Shown here piece after piece: positions 1 through 7,370 of a stretch of DNA of 20,072 nt. Position 1 is the stretch's first letter, and each line of letters opens with the position of its first letter. The notes under the pieces were generated by a model that saw only the letters and a list, made by a program, of their open reading frames with translations, did no database searches and was not told the origin of the DNA. Origin of the DNA: Candidatus Omnitrophota bacterium (lineage in GTDB: Bacteria > Omnitrophota > Gorgyraeia > Zapsychrales > Zapsychraceae); assembly GCA_029567025.1 (NCBI GenBank), contig JAKQLT010000204.1, positions 1 to 20,072 of the forward strand. Direction: 5' to 3'. The position numbers were made by a program, and so were the translations under genes.

Positions 1-927
1 GGCCTTACTAAAACCAAAATGAACGGCATCAGCTTTACCTTTCCCAGGTTGCTTATAAAGTTTTATATCTTTATAAGAATATTTTTCTATAACTCTTTCG
101 ATTTCCTCATAAGTATCATCTTGAGACCATCCTTCTACAAAAATAATTTCCTGATGTTTTCCAAAAACAGGCAACCTCCTTACCGCTTCTTCAATATTCC
201 CCTTCTCATTTCGACAAGGGATAAGAATCGTTACACTTAAATCTTCTCTTGGCCCCAAAAGAGGTCGAGCAATAATAAAATGATTTAATGTTAATCCATT
301 AAAAAAAGGCATTTTAGCAATAAAACGATTAATAAAACTACTTATCAAGGGAATATGAAAGGGAACTAATATTGTGCGACTTGATTTAACGATTTCAAAA
401 TCAGTCAATTTTAAAAAATTTTCAATATCTTTATACGTAAGCCAATTTTGAATACCTGCAGGAGTCTTTAATCCTAAGCGTTCTATCCCCATCAAAATGT
501 ATTGCCAAAATAAACTATAATATTCAATAATAATGCGCGTATCTCGATGACATACTGACTTTAAAGAAGAAAAAAATCCCTGAACATCATCCAACCTACC
601 CAACAACCCTGAACAAATAATATAATCAAACGGCTTTTTTATTTCTTGTCGCGAAAGAACGTCTATCTCTCCTTGAATAAATGTAAGATGAGAAAACTTC
701 TCACATGCTCTTTTTATAGCAAAATTATTACTATCTATTCCAACCCCATAACGAGGCTTAACAGCATTAAGCAAAGATCCCGTTGAGCATCCAATTTCTA
801 AAACATTCTTTCCTTCTGGAATAAAAAAACGGTATTGTTTTTCTAATTGAGAATAATAAAAAGAATATTTCTGACGAAAATATTCTTTCATTTCTACTAA
901 ACGATCATCCTGTTGTTTTTTATTCAT
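1..927 (-). CDS. SAM methyltransferase / family 2 glycosyltransferase fusion (partial, C-terminus off the left edge)
   Basis: The frame is open from an ATG at 925-927 to the window edge (309 codons, no stop). Residues about 20-135 form a class I SAM-dependent methyltransferase: motif I is VLEIGCSTGS (42-51), an acidic residue ends the next strand (GVGIDSN, 61-67), and FDYIICSGLLGRLDD (100-114) is the motif IV region. A linker follows, and from about residue 230 a GT-A family 2 glycosyltransferase begins: SVTILIPCRNEKGNIEEAV (231-249), then EIIFVEGWSQDDT (260-272) and QPGKGKADAVHFGF (293-306), as in dolichol-phosphate-mannose-synthase-like enzymes. Both activities are read from motifs; substrates are unknown. 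Such bifunctional proteins are known in bacteria and usually lie in surface-glycan or lipid-glycan loci, which fits the membrane protein immediately upstream. The acidic metal-binding motif further into the glycosyltransferase domain is outside the window. Confidence 0.85.
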   Translation of the reverse strand, partial: MNKKQQDDRLVEMKEYFRQKYSFYYSQLEKQYRFFIPEGKNVLEIGCSTGSLLNAVKPRYGVGIDSNNFAIKRACEKFSHLTFIQGEIDVLSRQEIKKPFDYIICSGLLGRLDDVQGFFSSLKSVCHRDTRIIIEYYSLFWQYILMGIERLGLKTPAGIQNWLTYKDIENFLKLTDFEIVKSSRTILVPFHIPLISSFINRFIAKMPFFNGLTLNHFIIARPLLGPREDLSVTILIPCRNEKGNIEEAVRRLPVFGKHQEIIFVEGWSQDDTYEEIERVIEKYSYKDIKLYKQPGKGKADAVHFGFSKA

Positions 928-978
928 AAAACCTATTCTTTCGCTAAAGAAATAATCCCTTAAAGGCGATAAAAAATA

Positions 979-1062
979 CTATCGTGAATTCCTTAAAGAA
1001 TCTTTTACCAAATTAATAAAATTTTCTAATGAACCAATGGGTTGATATTTCAAATATTGAGC
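979..1062 (-). other. In-frame 27-codon continuation of the upstream membrane-protein gene beyond its amber stop
   Basis: Directly after the TAG at 1063-1065 the same frame stays open for 27 codons (starting AQYLKYQPIGSLENF) to a second TAG at 979-981. Read across the first stop, the sequence FFNRNYEKALVFAL-X-AQYLKYQP has the spacing of a tetratricopeptide helix pair (Gly, aromatic, Tyr, Ala, Ala, Pro positions). It therefore looks like formerly coding sequence rather than random intergenic DNA. If X were CAG (Gln), one C-to-T change would explain the stop. It leaves an ordinary 51-base gap to the next start codon. Confidence 0.5.
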
Positions 1063-2691
1063 CTAAAGAGCAAAAACTAATGCCTTTTCATAATTTCGAT
1101 TAAAAAAAGACTGTCCAGCAGCCATAAAAAGCATGACTGATTGTTTTTCTGTCGTGCTCGTTAAAAGATAAACACTTTCCACAGGCCCTTTTTCTAACAA
1201 ACGCACAGTGTGCGGTGACTGGCTAAAATTATAACTCGATCCTATGAAAAGAACGCAAGGAGATTGAGATAGAATATCATTCGCAAAGATTCTCGAGGAA
1301 AAATTCTTTATATCATGCCCCCAGACATTAAAATAGAACTTATTCGGATACAATAGTGATAGCTCTTTTGAAAGATGTGGCGCTAAATTCCAACCATCAG
1401 CAAAAGCTAATGCATCCTCTATTCCTGAAGAGCGATAGTATTTAATAAAGATACATTCGGAATATTGAGAACATGTTTTTTCATGAAAAAGCTGGACCTG
1501 TCTTGACAATGATGCTGATTTCCTATAATAAACAGCGGTAGCAACGATTAAAGATGAACAAAATATTAAAATAAAAAGAATTACTGATCGTCGTGAGATG
1601 ATGCCCCCCTGTGTTGCTATAAGATAAATAAAAACAAAAAACGAACTATACAGCCCAATCCCTGGCACAAAATATTGAGGGCCATAATGTTTGGCAATAA
1701 TAATAAATTGAGAAAAAATAGCTATACTGGAGGCTAAAAGAAACAACGTTGCCTTATTAAAATTCTTAGAGAGAATATTCTTTAAAACTAAAATAAAAGC
1801 AATAATCAACAAAAAAACATATAAAAAATATTCAATGAAAATTGTTTTCCAATTTAGAGAGAATTGATGAAGGTCTATAATGTTAACGGATCCTCCTCCA
1901 TGAATTCCAGAATGTCTCATTAAATTAAAAACCCAATCTCCCATAACCGAATACTTAGAAAGAATAGGAAATGTCCCTAATAAAAATCCGCATCCAAAAA
2001 GAAGAAAAAAAAGCAACTTCTTTCTCCATGATAAAACAATTAACGGGATGATTAAAAGAGGCAAAAAAGTAAACTTTGTGGCCAATCCGAGTCCTGAAAC
2101 TAATGCCCAACAAGAAACAATAAAATAATTTTTTTTATCTTCTTCAAAGAAAATCTTTAAAAAACAAAAATTAAAAAAATTAACGATACTAATTAATAAA
2201 ACATCTGGGCTTACATTAGCCACGACAGGAAGAATAAAATCCGTTGACCTGGCCGATTTCAATATCAACAAGCTCAACACTGGCACTTGCGCTAAAATAG
2301 CCATAATTTTATCTTGCATCTTTCGATAAACATACATTCCTAAAGCGGTTAAAGAAAAAAAGTTCAACAAAGATAAAAGAATAAACATCGCCCTTAAATA
2401 AAATTCTGGATCTATTAAAACATTTCGTATAACTTCTGCTATGGGTCGCCCTATATTTAACAAAGAAATAAGGCCATAAAATAAAATCTGTAAAAATGTC
2501 CCTGGATGTTGTACTAATTCAGGGACAACGCCTTTAACAAGATACAAGCCATTAATAAGATACTGATAGGATGGGTCAGAATTGATACTTAGCCAATACG
2601 GGCCAGATGCTACTCTTAAAAAAAACGAGGCTATCAAAATAAAAATAGGTATAACAAACAAAAAAAGATGTTGAAAAATTTTTTTTAGCAT
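1063..2691 (-). CDS. Polytopic membrane protein, possible GT-C type glycosyltransferase
   Basis: A 542-residue protein with many hydrophobic segments (the first at about 8-26), followed by a presumed periplasmic loop INSDPSYQYLINGLY (36-50) holding Asp39, then QHPGTFLQ (61-68). An Asp in the first external loop of a 10-13-span protein is the typical layout of GT-C enzymes that use polyprenyl-phosphate sugars (ArnT/PMT/RgtA-like). That assignment is an inference from architecture; I do not recognise the exact family. The soluble C-terminal part after about residue 400 ends in a TPR-like helix that is cut by a TAG stop; an in-frame continuation lies at 979-1062. The start ATG (2689-2691) has only a weak purine-rich leader, 37 bases after lpxI. 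The gene looks more AT-rich than the lpx genes. With the next gene it probably serves envelope glycan decoration. Confidence 0.7.
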   Translation of the reverse strand: MLKKIFQHLFLFVIPIFILIASFFLRVASGPYWLSINSDPSYQYLINGLYLVKGVVPELVQHPGTFLQILFYGLISLLNIGRPIAEVIRNVLIDPEFYLRAMFILLSLLNFFSLTALGMYVYRKMQDKIMAILAQVPVLSLLILKSARSTDFILPVVANVSPDVLLISIVNFFNFCFLKIFFEEDKKNYFIVSCWALVSGLGLATKFTFLPLLIIPLIVLSWRKKLLFFLLFGCGFLLGTFPILSKYSVMGDWVFNLMRHSGIHGGGSVNIIDLHQFSLNWKTIFIEYFLYVFLLIIAFILVLKNILSKNFNKATLFLLASSIAIFSQFIIIAKHYGPQYFVPGIGLYSSFFVFIYLIATQGGIISRRSVILFILIFCSSLIVATAVYYRKSASLSRQVQLFHEKTCSQYSECIFIKYYRSSGIEDALAFADGWNLAPHLSKELSLLYPNKFYFNVWGHDIKNFSSRIFANDILSQSPCVLFIGSSYNFSQSPHTVRLLEKGPVESVYLLTSTTEKQSVMLFMAAGQSFFNRNYEKALVFAL

Positions 2692-2728
2692 TTTTCACTT
2701 GTCAAAACAAGAAAATATTTAAACAACT

Positions 2729-3538
2729 CTAAATCCCAAGAATGGAAACATTATTTTTATTAGCGAGTTTAACAACAACTTCTTGATCAATCATAATAGT
2801 TTTTCCAGTTTCAACCGCAAGGCAACTGGCGTGAGCCTTGACCATATTGCGAATGGTTTTGGGACCCACGACCGGAACATCAAAACGAAAATCTTGATTC
2901 GGTTTACTCATTTTAACGACAACCGCATTTTTTTGAGCAATCTTTCCTCCGCGGAGAATAGCTTTATCGGTACCTTCCATAGCTTCAATGGCCACAATCG
3001 CTTTATCTTTAATAACAACGGTCTGCCCGACATCTATAGCCCCCATCGCCTTAGCAATATCTCGGCCAAACTCAATGTCCTCTAATTCATTTAAAGTCGG
3101 GCCTCGTTTTGTTAAAGTTCCTTTCAAAGCCAAACAATCTTTAAGCAAAAAAGTCGAATCTATAAGTTTGAAACCTTGCTCTTTTAATTTTTCCGCAATA
3201 GCTAAGAAAATGGTATCTGCTTTTCTATCTTTTAACGTCTGAAATACTCTCTTAAAATCTTCATCCATACTCAAGCGCGTATCAAACAAATGTTTCGGAT
3301 TTACTTGTCCGGCCATTAAAACGTCTGTAATACCATTTTCTTTAAAATATAAAAATATTTTTTTGAGATCGCCGGCCTTAAACAACTTAAATTTATCTGA
3401 AAAAAAACGCACCTTCCAAGAGGTATCTCCTTTGACACCCGCCGTAATAACTTTGATATCTTGAGATTTTGCTTTTTGAGCGAAAAGAATAGGGAATTTT
3501 CCATTCCCCGCGATAAGGCCTAAACGTTTTGGGTCCAT
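2729..3538 (-). CDS. lpxI: UDP-2,3-diacylglucosamine pyrophosphatase LpxI (DUF1009)
   Basis: Hydrolyses UDP-2,3-diacylglucosamine to lipid X (2,3-diacylglucosamine-1-phosphate) plus UMP on the cytoplasmic side, the step after LpxD; it replaces LpxH in many non-gamma/beta-proteobacterial lineages. The N-terminus KRLGLIAGNGKFPILFA and the C-terminal domain with RFDVPVVGPKTI are characteristic; Asp220 in RFDVPVVG appears to match the catalytic Asp225 of Caulobacter LpxI. I chose the ATG at 3536-3538 (269 residues), which puts the first strand right at the N-terminus as in the family. The frame extends to a TTG at 3593-3595 that would overlap lpxA by 35 bases and add 19 unconserved residues. No strong Shine-Dalgarno decides between them; translational coupling to lpxA is likely. 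The stop is TAG. Confidence 0.92.
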   Translation of the reverse strand: MDPKRLGLIAGNGKFPILFAQKAKSQDIKVITAGVKGDTSWKVRFFSDKFKLFKAGDLKKIFLYFKENGITDVLMAGQVNPKHLFDTRLSMDEDFKRVFQTLKDRKADTIFLAIAEKLKEQGFKLIDSTFLLKDCLALKGTLTKRGPTLNELEDIEFGRDIAKAMGAIDVGQTVVIKDKAIVAIEAMEGTDKAILRGGKIAQKNAVVVKMSKPNQDFRFDVPVVGPKTIRNMVKAHASCLAVETGKTIMIDQEVVVKLANKNNVSILGI

Positions 3539-3560
3539 AGAGAATTTTAAAAAAGAAGAT

Positions 3561-4346
3561 TTAGGAACAAAGTCCGCGCTTGGAAGTTTTAGCAAAAAAT
3601 ATTAAATGCTCTATTTCTGGACATGGATCAATGTCTTTTTCAATCTGTTCCAATGCATGCGTTTTCGATAAACCAGAAAAAAATAATATTTTAAAAGCCT
3701 TTTTCAATTTTAACGCTGTTTCTGAAGAAATGCCTGCGCGCTCTAATCCAACAGCATTGGTCCGAATCACTTTCGCAGGATGTCCGTCGCACATCGAAAA
3801 AGGCGGCACATCTTGAACCACTTTTGAACATCCTCCGACGATACAAAGCCGACCTAAGCGCGTGAATTGATGCACCGCCGTCATCCCGCCAATAACCGCA
3901 TTGTCTTCCAATGTTACATGGCCTGCCAAAGTCGCATTATTAGACATAATACAATTGTTGCCAATCACACAATCATGCGCCACATGACAATAGGCCATCA
4001 ACAAATTATTATTTCCAATAACAGTTTTACCGCCGCCCTCAAGAGTTCCGGGATTAATAGTCACATATTCGCGAATAGTATTATTTTCCCCAATATTTAA
4101 AAAAACATTATCGTCAACGGCGTGTTTTTTATCCTGCGGCGCGCTCCCGACAACCGCGCCAGTATAAATCTTACAATTTTTACCGACTTTCGTCTGACCA
4201 GTAATAACACAATGGCTTCCCACACGAACATTATCCCCTAAAGTAACATTTTCATCGATAACTGCATACGGCCCAATACTAACGCCCGGGGATAATTTCG
4301 CGCCAGAATGAATAATCGCACTTTTATGTATATTAATATTTTCCAT
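3561..4346 (-). CDS. lpxA: UDP-N-acetylglucosamine O-acyltransferase LpxA
   Basis: First enzyme of lipid A synthesis: transfers a 3-hydroxyacyl chain from ACP to the 3-OH of UDP-GlcNAc. The 261 residues match the family length (E. coli 262). Residues 1-190 are left-handed beta-helix hexapeptide repeats. LLMAYCHVAHDCVIGN (115-130) carries His121 and His124, equivalent to E. coli His122 and the catalytic base His125. IGGMTAVHQF and GGCSKVVQDVPPF follow, then the usual C-terminal helical domain. It lies between lpxC-fabZ and lpxI, the common lpx order. The 81 bases separating it from lpxC-fabZ contain a TATAAT-like hexamer close to the start but no convincing -35, so I do not call a promoter. 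Confidence 0.97.
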   Translation of the reverse strand: MENINIHKSAIIHSGAKLSPGVSIGPYAVIDENVTLGDNVRVGSHCVITGQTKVGKNCKIYTGAVVGSAPQDKKHAVDDNVFLNIGENNTIREYVTINPGTLEGGGKTVIGNNNLLMAYCHVAHDCVIGNNCIMSNNATLAGHVTLEDNAVIGGMTAVHQFTRLGRLCIVGGCSKVVQDVPPFSMCDGHPAKVIRTNAVGLERAGISSETALKLKKAFKILFFSGLSKTHALEQIEKDIDPCPEIEHLIFFAKTSKRGLCS

Positions 4347-4427
4347 AATTTTTTATATTATATATGAAATGGTTTTAAATAAAATAATTTTCTTAAACAA
4401 TCTCTCTAAAAACTCTCAAAGCAACGC

Positions 4428-5756
4428 TTAATCTAAATATGCGCCATCCGCAAAAGATAATGTAATATCAGCTTCCGCAACGACAACTCCATTCACTTTA
4501 GACTCTCCATGAGCAATAACAATCCGCGATCGTTCTTTTGTCACAACGGCTTCCATAAGCAATTGATCGCCCGGCTCAACCACTTTTCGAAATTTCACAT
4601 TATCAACCGACATAAAAAGCGCTAATTTCCCTCGATTTTGGTCATGCGTTAATACCGCAATGCCTGCCAACTGCGCCATCGCTTCGACCATTAAAACACC
4701 CGGCATCACCGGACGGGTCGGAAAATGGCCTGTAAAAAAACCATCGTTGATAGTGACATTTTTAACACCAACAGCTCTTTTGCCTTTTTCTAAATCCAAC
4801 ACGCGATCGACTAATAAAAAAGGATACCGATGCGGTAAAATTTTCATAATCGCGGTAATATCCAATTCTTGGCCATTATCTATTTTTAGATCAAAAACAA
4901 GACCTTTTTCTTCATAACGTTTTTTTTGATTTAAAATCTTTTCAACCATTTCTACATTTAAGGCATGGCCGCTTTTAATCGCATAAAAATGCCCTCTAAC
5001 CGGGAAACCTAATAAATACAAATCACCAATCAGATCGAGAACTTTATGACGGGCAAACTCATCTTCAAAACGAAGCTCATTTTCAATGATTTCATCTTGA
5101 CCGACGACAAGTGTATTTTGATAATTAGCGCCTTTTCCGAATCCTAAACTTTTTAATTGTTCCGCTTCACTTTCTAAACAAAACGTGCGACAAGACGCGA
5201 CTTGCTCTTCAAAATTCTTTTGATTAACCTCTAAGCTGAAAAATTGTGACCGCAAGACCGGATGATCATAATCTAAAACATAAGAAATCTTCAATCCCTC
5301 ATAAGGCACCGCATAAATAGAAGCGCCTTGACTAAAAACACATATCGGCTCTTTGATATCAAAATATTTTACATGATCCGGTTGTTCTTCTATGCCCCCT
5401 TCTTTAAATTTCTTTAAAAATTCGATGCCGCTACCATCGAGGCCAGGAATTTCTGCGCCATCAATCTCAATCATCAAATTTGAAATCTCAAGCCCGGATA
5501 AAATACTCATTAAATGTTCTATCGTATAAATAGTGGCTTCACCTGCCCCAATAGGCGTGCAACGGGCGACGCCTTTTTCTTTAAACACATTTTGGATATC
5601 AGCCTTAATAATAGGTTTGTGCGCTAAATCTGTCCGGACAAAACAAATACCCGTATTAATAGGCGCAGGTTTAAATTTCAAATGGACCTTTTTACCGGTA
5701 TGCAAACCCACACCTTCAATGAGTATTTCTTTTTTTATTGTCTTTTGTTTTCTCAT
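4428..5756 (-). CDS. lpxC: Bifunctional UDP-3-O-acyl-GlcNAc deacetylase (LpxC) / 3-hydroxyacyl-ACP dehydratase (FabZ)
   Basis: One 442-residue chain carries two enzymes. Residues 1 to about 290 are LpxC, the committed zinc-dependent deacetylase of lipid A synthesis: GVGLHTGKKV (16-25), Glu80-His81 in TIEHLMSIL, His237 and Asp241 in ARHKVLDLIGD, and His264 in KSGHALN correspond to E. coli Glu78/His79, His238/Asp242 and His265. Residues about 298-442 are FabZ: ILPHRYPFLLVDRV (306-319), GHFPTRPVMPGVLMVEAMAQ (343-362) with the catalytic pair His344 and Glu358. All key residues of both halves are present, so both activities are expected. Both enzymes act on 3-hydroxyacyl chains, so fusion ties lipid A and fatty acid elongation together. 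The fusion is known from Bacteroidetes and some other diderms. It starts 7 bases after lpxD. Confidence 0.97.
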   Translation of the reverse strand: MRKQKTIKKEILIEGVGLHTGKKVHLKFKPAPINTGICFVRTDLAHKPIIKADIQNVFKEKGVARCTPIGAGEATIYTIEHLMSILSGLEISNLMIEIDGAEIPGLDGSGIEFLKKFKEGGIEEQPDHVKYFDIKEPICVFSQGASIYAVPYEGLKISYVLDYDHPVLRSQFFSLEVNQKNFEEQVASCRTFCLESEAEQLKSLGFGKGANYQNTLVVGQDEIIENELRFEDEFARHKVLDLIGDLYLLGFPVRGHFYAIKSGHALNVEMVEKILNQKKRYEEKGLVFDLKIDNGQELDITAIMKILPHRYPFLLVDRVLDLEKGKRAVGVKNVTINDGFFTGHFPTRPVMPGVLMVEAMAQLAGIAVLTHDQNRGKLALFMSVDNVKFRKVVEPGDQLLMEAVVTKERSRIVIAHGESKVNGVVVAEADITLSFADGAYLD

Positions 5757-5763
5757 AATAATT

Positions 5764-6795
5764 TTATTTTATTTTCTTTTCTAATTCTTCAATGCGTTTT
5801 TGCAATTCTTGTATCGTTTTAACATAATGCGGAAGTCGTTGAACACACGCATTGACGCGGCGTTCTTCCATGTGCGGCTTAGCCGGAAATCCCGAAACCA
5901 TTTGATGAGACGCAATGGATTTTGTCACGCCACTTCGCGCCGCTACAACAACGCCTTCGCCAATCGTTAAATGTCCGGCTGTCCCTGATTGTCCGGCGAG
6001 AATAGAACTTTTCCCAACTTTTGTACTTCCAGAAATACCCACTTGCGCAATAATAATACAATCTTCGCCAATTACCACATTATGCGCAATCTGAACTAAA
6101 TTATCAATTTTTGTTCCACGTCCAATAATCGTTTTATCAAAACGCGCACGGTCAATCGTGACATTGGCGCCGATTTCCACATCGTCTTCAATAACCACAA
6201 TACCCACCTGTGGGATTTTAATATGTTTCCCGTCGATCTGAATATAACCAAATCCGTCAGATCCAACCACTGTTCCACTATGAATAATAACTCTATCGCC
6301 AATTTCGTTCTTTTCTCGAATCGTCACATTCGGATAAATTAAACATTCCTTCCCTATTTTCGTCGAGGATCCGATAAAACTACCCGCGTGAATGATCGTG
6401 CCATCGTCAATACTCACATTATGTTCAATAACCACACAAGCGCCCACAGCAACATTTTTCCCTAAACGCGCTGTTTTATCAACAACAGCCGACGGATGAA
6501 TTCCTTTTATTTCTAAAACGTCTTTTTTATTTAACGATGTCATTAATGTCGTAAACGCTAAAGACGAATTATCAACCAAAATAACAGGCTTTTCTGGTAT
6601 CGCTATATTGCGAGAAATAATCAATGCGCTGGCTTTTGTTTGTTTGACAAGAGGAAGATATTTGGGATGAGAAACAAATGTTAAATCGCCTTCTTTTGCT
6701 TCTTGAATGCCGCTTAATCCACTAATCATTAAATCCTTGTCGCCAACAACCTCGCCATTAACAATTTTCGCGATCTCGGCTAAGGTTTTTTTCAT
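5764..6795 (-). CDS. lpxD: UDP-3-O-(3-hydroxyacyl)glucosamine N-acyltransferase LpxD
   Basis: Third lipid A enzyme: adds the 3-hydroxyacyl chain to the free 2-amino group made by LpxC. The 343 residues are the usual length. The N-terminal uridine-binding domain (about 1-98) includes GDLTFVSHPKY (37-46); hexapeptide repeats run from about 100 to 300; DNLVQIAHNVVIGED (231-245) carries His238, equivalent to the catalytic His239 of E. coli LpxD, and GFPAKPH (302-308) closes the helix. The C-terminus (about 325-343, LQKRIEELEKKIK) is a short coiled coil as in trimeric LpxD. AAGGA lies 7 bases before the ATG. It follows skp by 24 bases, the classical bamA-skp-lpxD order. Confidence 0.97.
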   Translation of the reverse strand: MKKTLAEIAKIVNGEVVGDKDLMISGLSGIQEAKEGDLTFVSHPKYLPLVKQTKASALIISRNIAIPEKPVILVDNSSLAFTTLMTSLNKKDVLEIKGIHPSAVVDKTARLGKNVAVGACVVIEHNVSIDDGTIIHAGSFIGSSTKIGKECLIYPNVTIREKNEIGDRVIIHSGTVVGSDGFGYIQIDGKHIKIPQVGIVVIEDDVEIGANVTIDRARFDKTIIGRGTKIDNLVQIAHNVVIGEDCIIIAQVGISGSTKVGKSSILAGQSGTAGHLTIGEGVVVAARSGVTKSIASHQMVSGFPAKPHMEERRVNACVQRLPHYVKTIQELQKRIEELEKKIK

Positions 6796-6819
6796 GCGCT
6801 ATCCTTCATCGAAAAAAAA

Positions 6820-7344
6820 CTATTTTTTCCCTTTTTGACCCTGATTTAACTTATCTAAAATAAGCGGCGTGATATCAATCGTTTTATTCCCATAGATCAA
6901 AACACGATCGTTAAGAATAAAGGAATACCCTTCTTTTTCCGCGTAATCACTAACGACTTTTTCAATCTCAAGCAAGATTTCACGAATTTTATCATTGCGC
7001 TCTTGCGTCAACGTTTCTTTTTGTTGACGGTCAAATTCCAAAAGTTCCGCTTTCATTTGTTCAATATCTTTTTCAACCTTTGCCTTTTCTTCTTCTTTTA
7101 ATAAAGCGACTTTCCCTTGTGCCTCTTTAATTTTTTCAATTTTTTTATCACGCTCTTTAACAAAGCCCGCGTGTTTATCCTCTAAAACTTTATCAAATTC
7201 TTTTGTTTTATAATAATCATCGAAAAGCTTGCTTAAGTCAGCAAAGCCCACTTTTAAATCTTTATCTGCCGCATAAATATTTCCGACGAGAATAAACGAT
7301 AGAAAAATTACCGCAACTAAAACAACTATTTTCTTACATTGCAT
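6820..7344 (-). CDS. skp: Periplasmic chaperone Skp/OmpH family
   Basis: Holds unfolded outer-membrane proteins on their way to the Bam complex. The 174-residue protein has a signal peptide (charged MQCKK, hydrophobic core to about 20, likely cleavage after IYA at residue 25). DLKVGFADLSKLFDDYYKT is the typical first strand and helix. A long charged coiled coil (about 45-125, rich in Lys and Glu) forms the tentacle arm, and the C-terminal strand EGYSFILNDRVLIYGN completes the trimerisation domain. The start is fixed by AAAGGAGGAAACA right before the ATG, the best ribosome binding site in this operon. It lies between bamA and lpxD, as in many diderms. Confidence 0.95.
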   Translation of the reverse strand: MQCKKIVVLVAVIFLSFILVGNIYAADKDLKVGFADLSKLFDDYYKTKEFDKVLEDKHAGFVKERDKKIEKIKEAQGKVALLKEEEKAKVEKDIEQMKAELLEFDRQQKETLTQERNDKIREILLEIEKVVSDYAEKEGYSFILNDRVLIYGNKTIDITPLILDKLNQGQKGKK

Positions 7345-7370
7345 TGTTTCCTCCTTTTAATAATAATCTT

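Noticed and set aside
19..240. 73-codon plus-strand open frame at the left edge
   Set aside because: It is antisense to the glycosyltransferase domain, whose motifs are unmistakable on the minus strand.
940..965. TTCTTT-CGCT-AAAGAA inverted repeat before the methyltransferase-glycosyltransferase gene as a terminator
   Set aside because: The stem is only six A/T-rich pairs and is not followed by a T run on the transcribed strand; too weak to call.
1063..1065. Genome-wide amber reassignment as explanation of the TAG in the membrane protein
   Set aside because: lpxI also ends at TAG exactly where the family ends, and none of the well-conserved genes in the window has an internal TAG.
4347..4427. 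Possible promoter in the 81-base gap before lpxA (TATAAT near the start codon)
   Set aside because: The hexamer 17 bases upstream is only a poor -35 match and the start would leave almost no leader; AT-rich gaps give such hits by chance.
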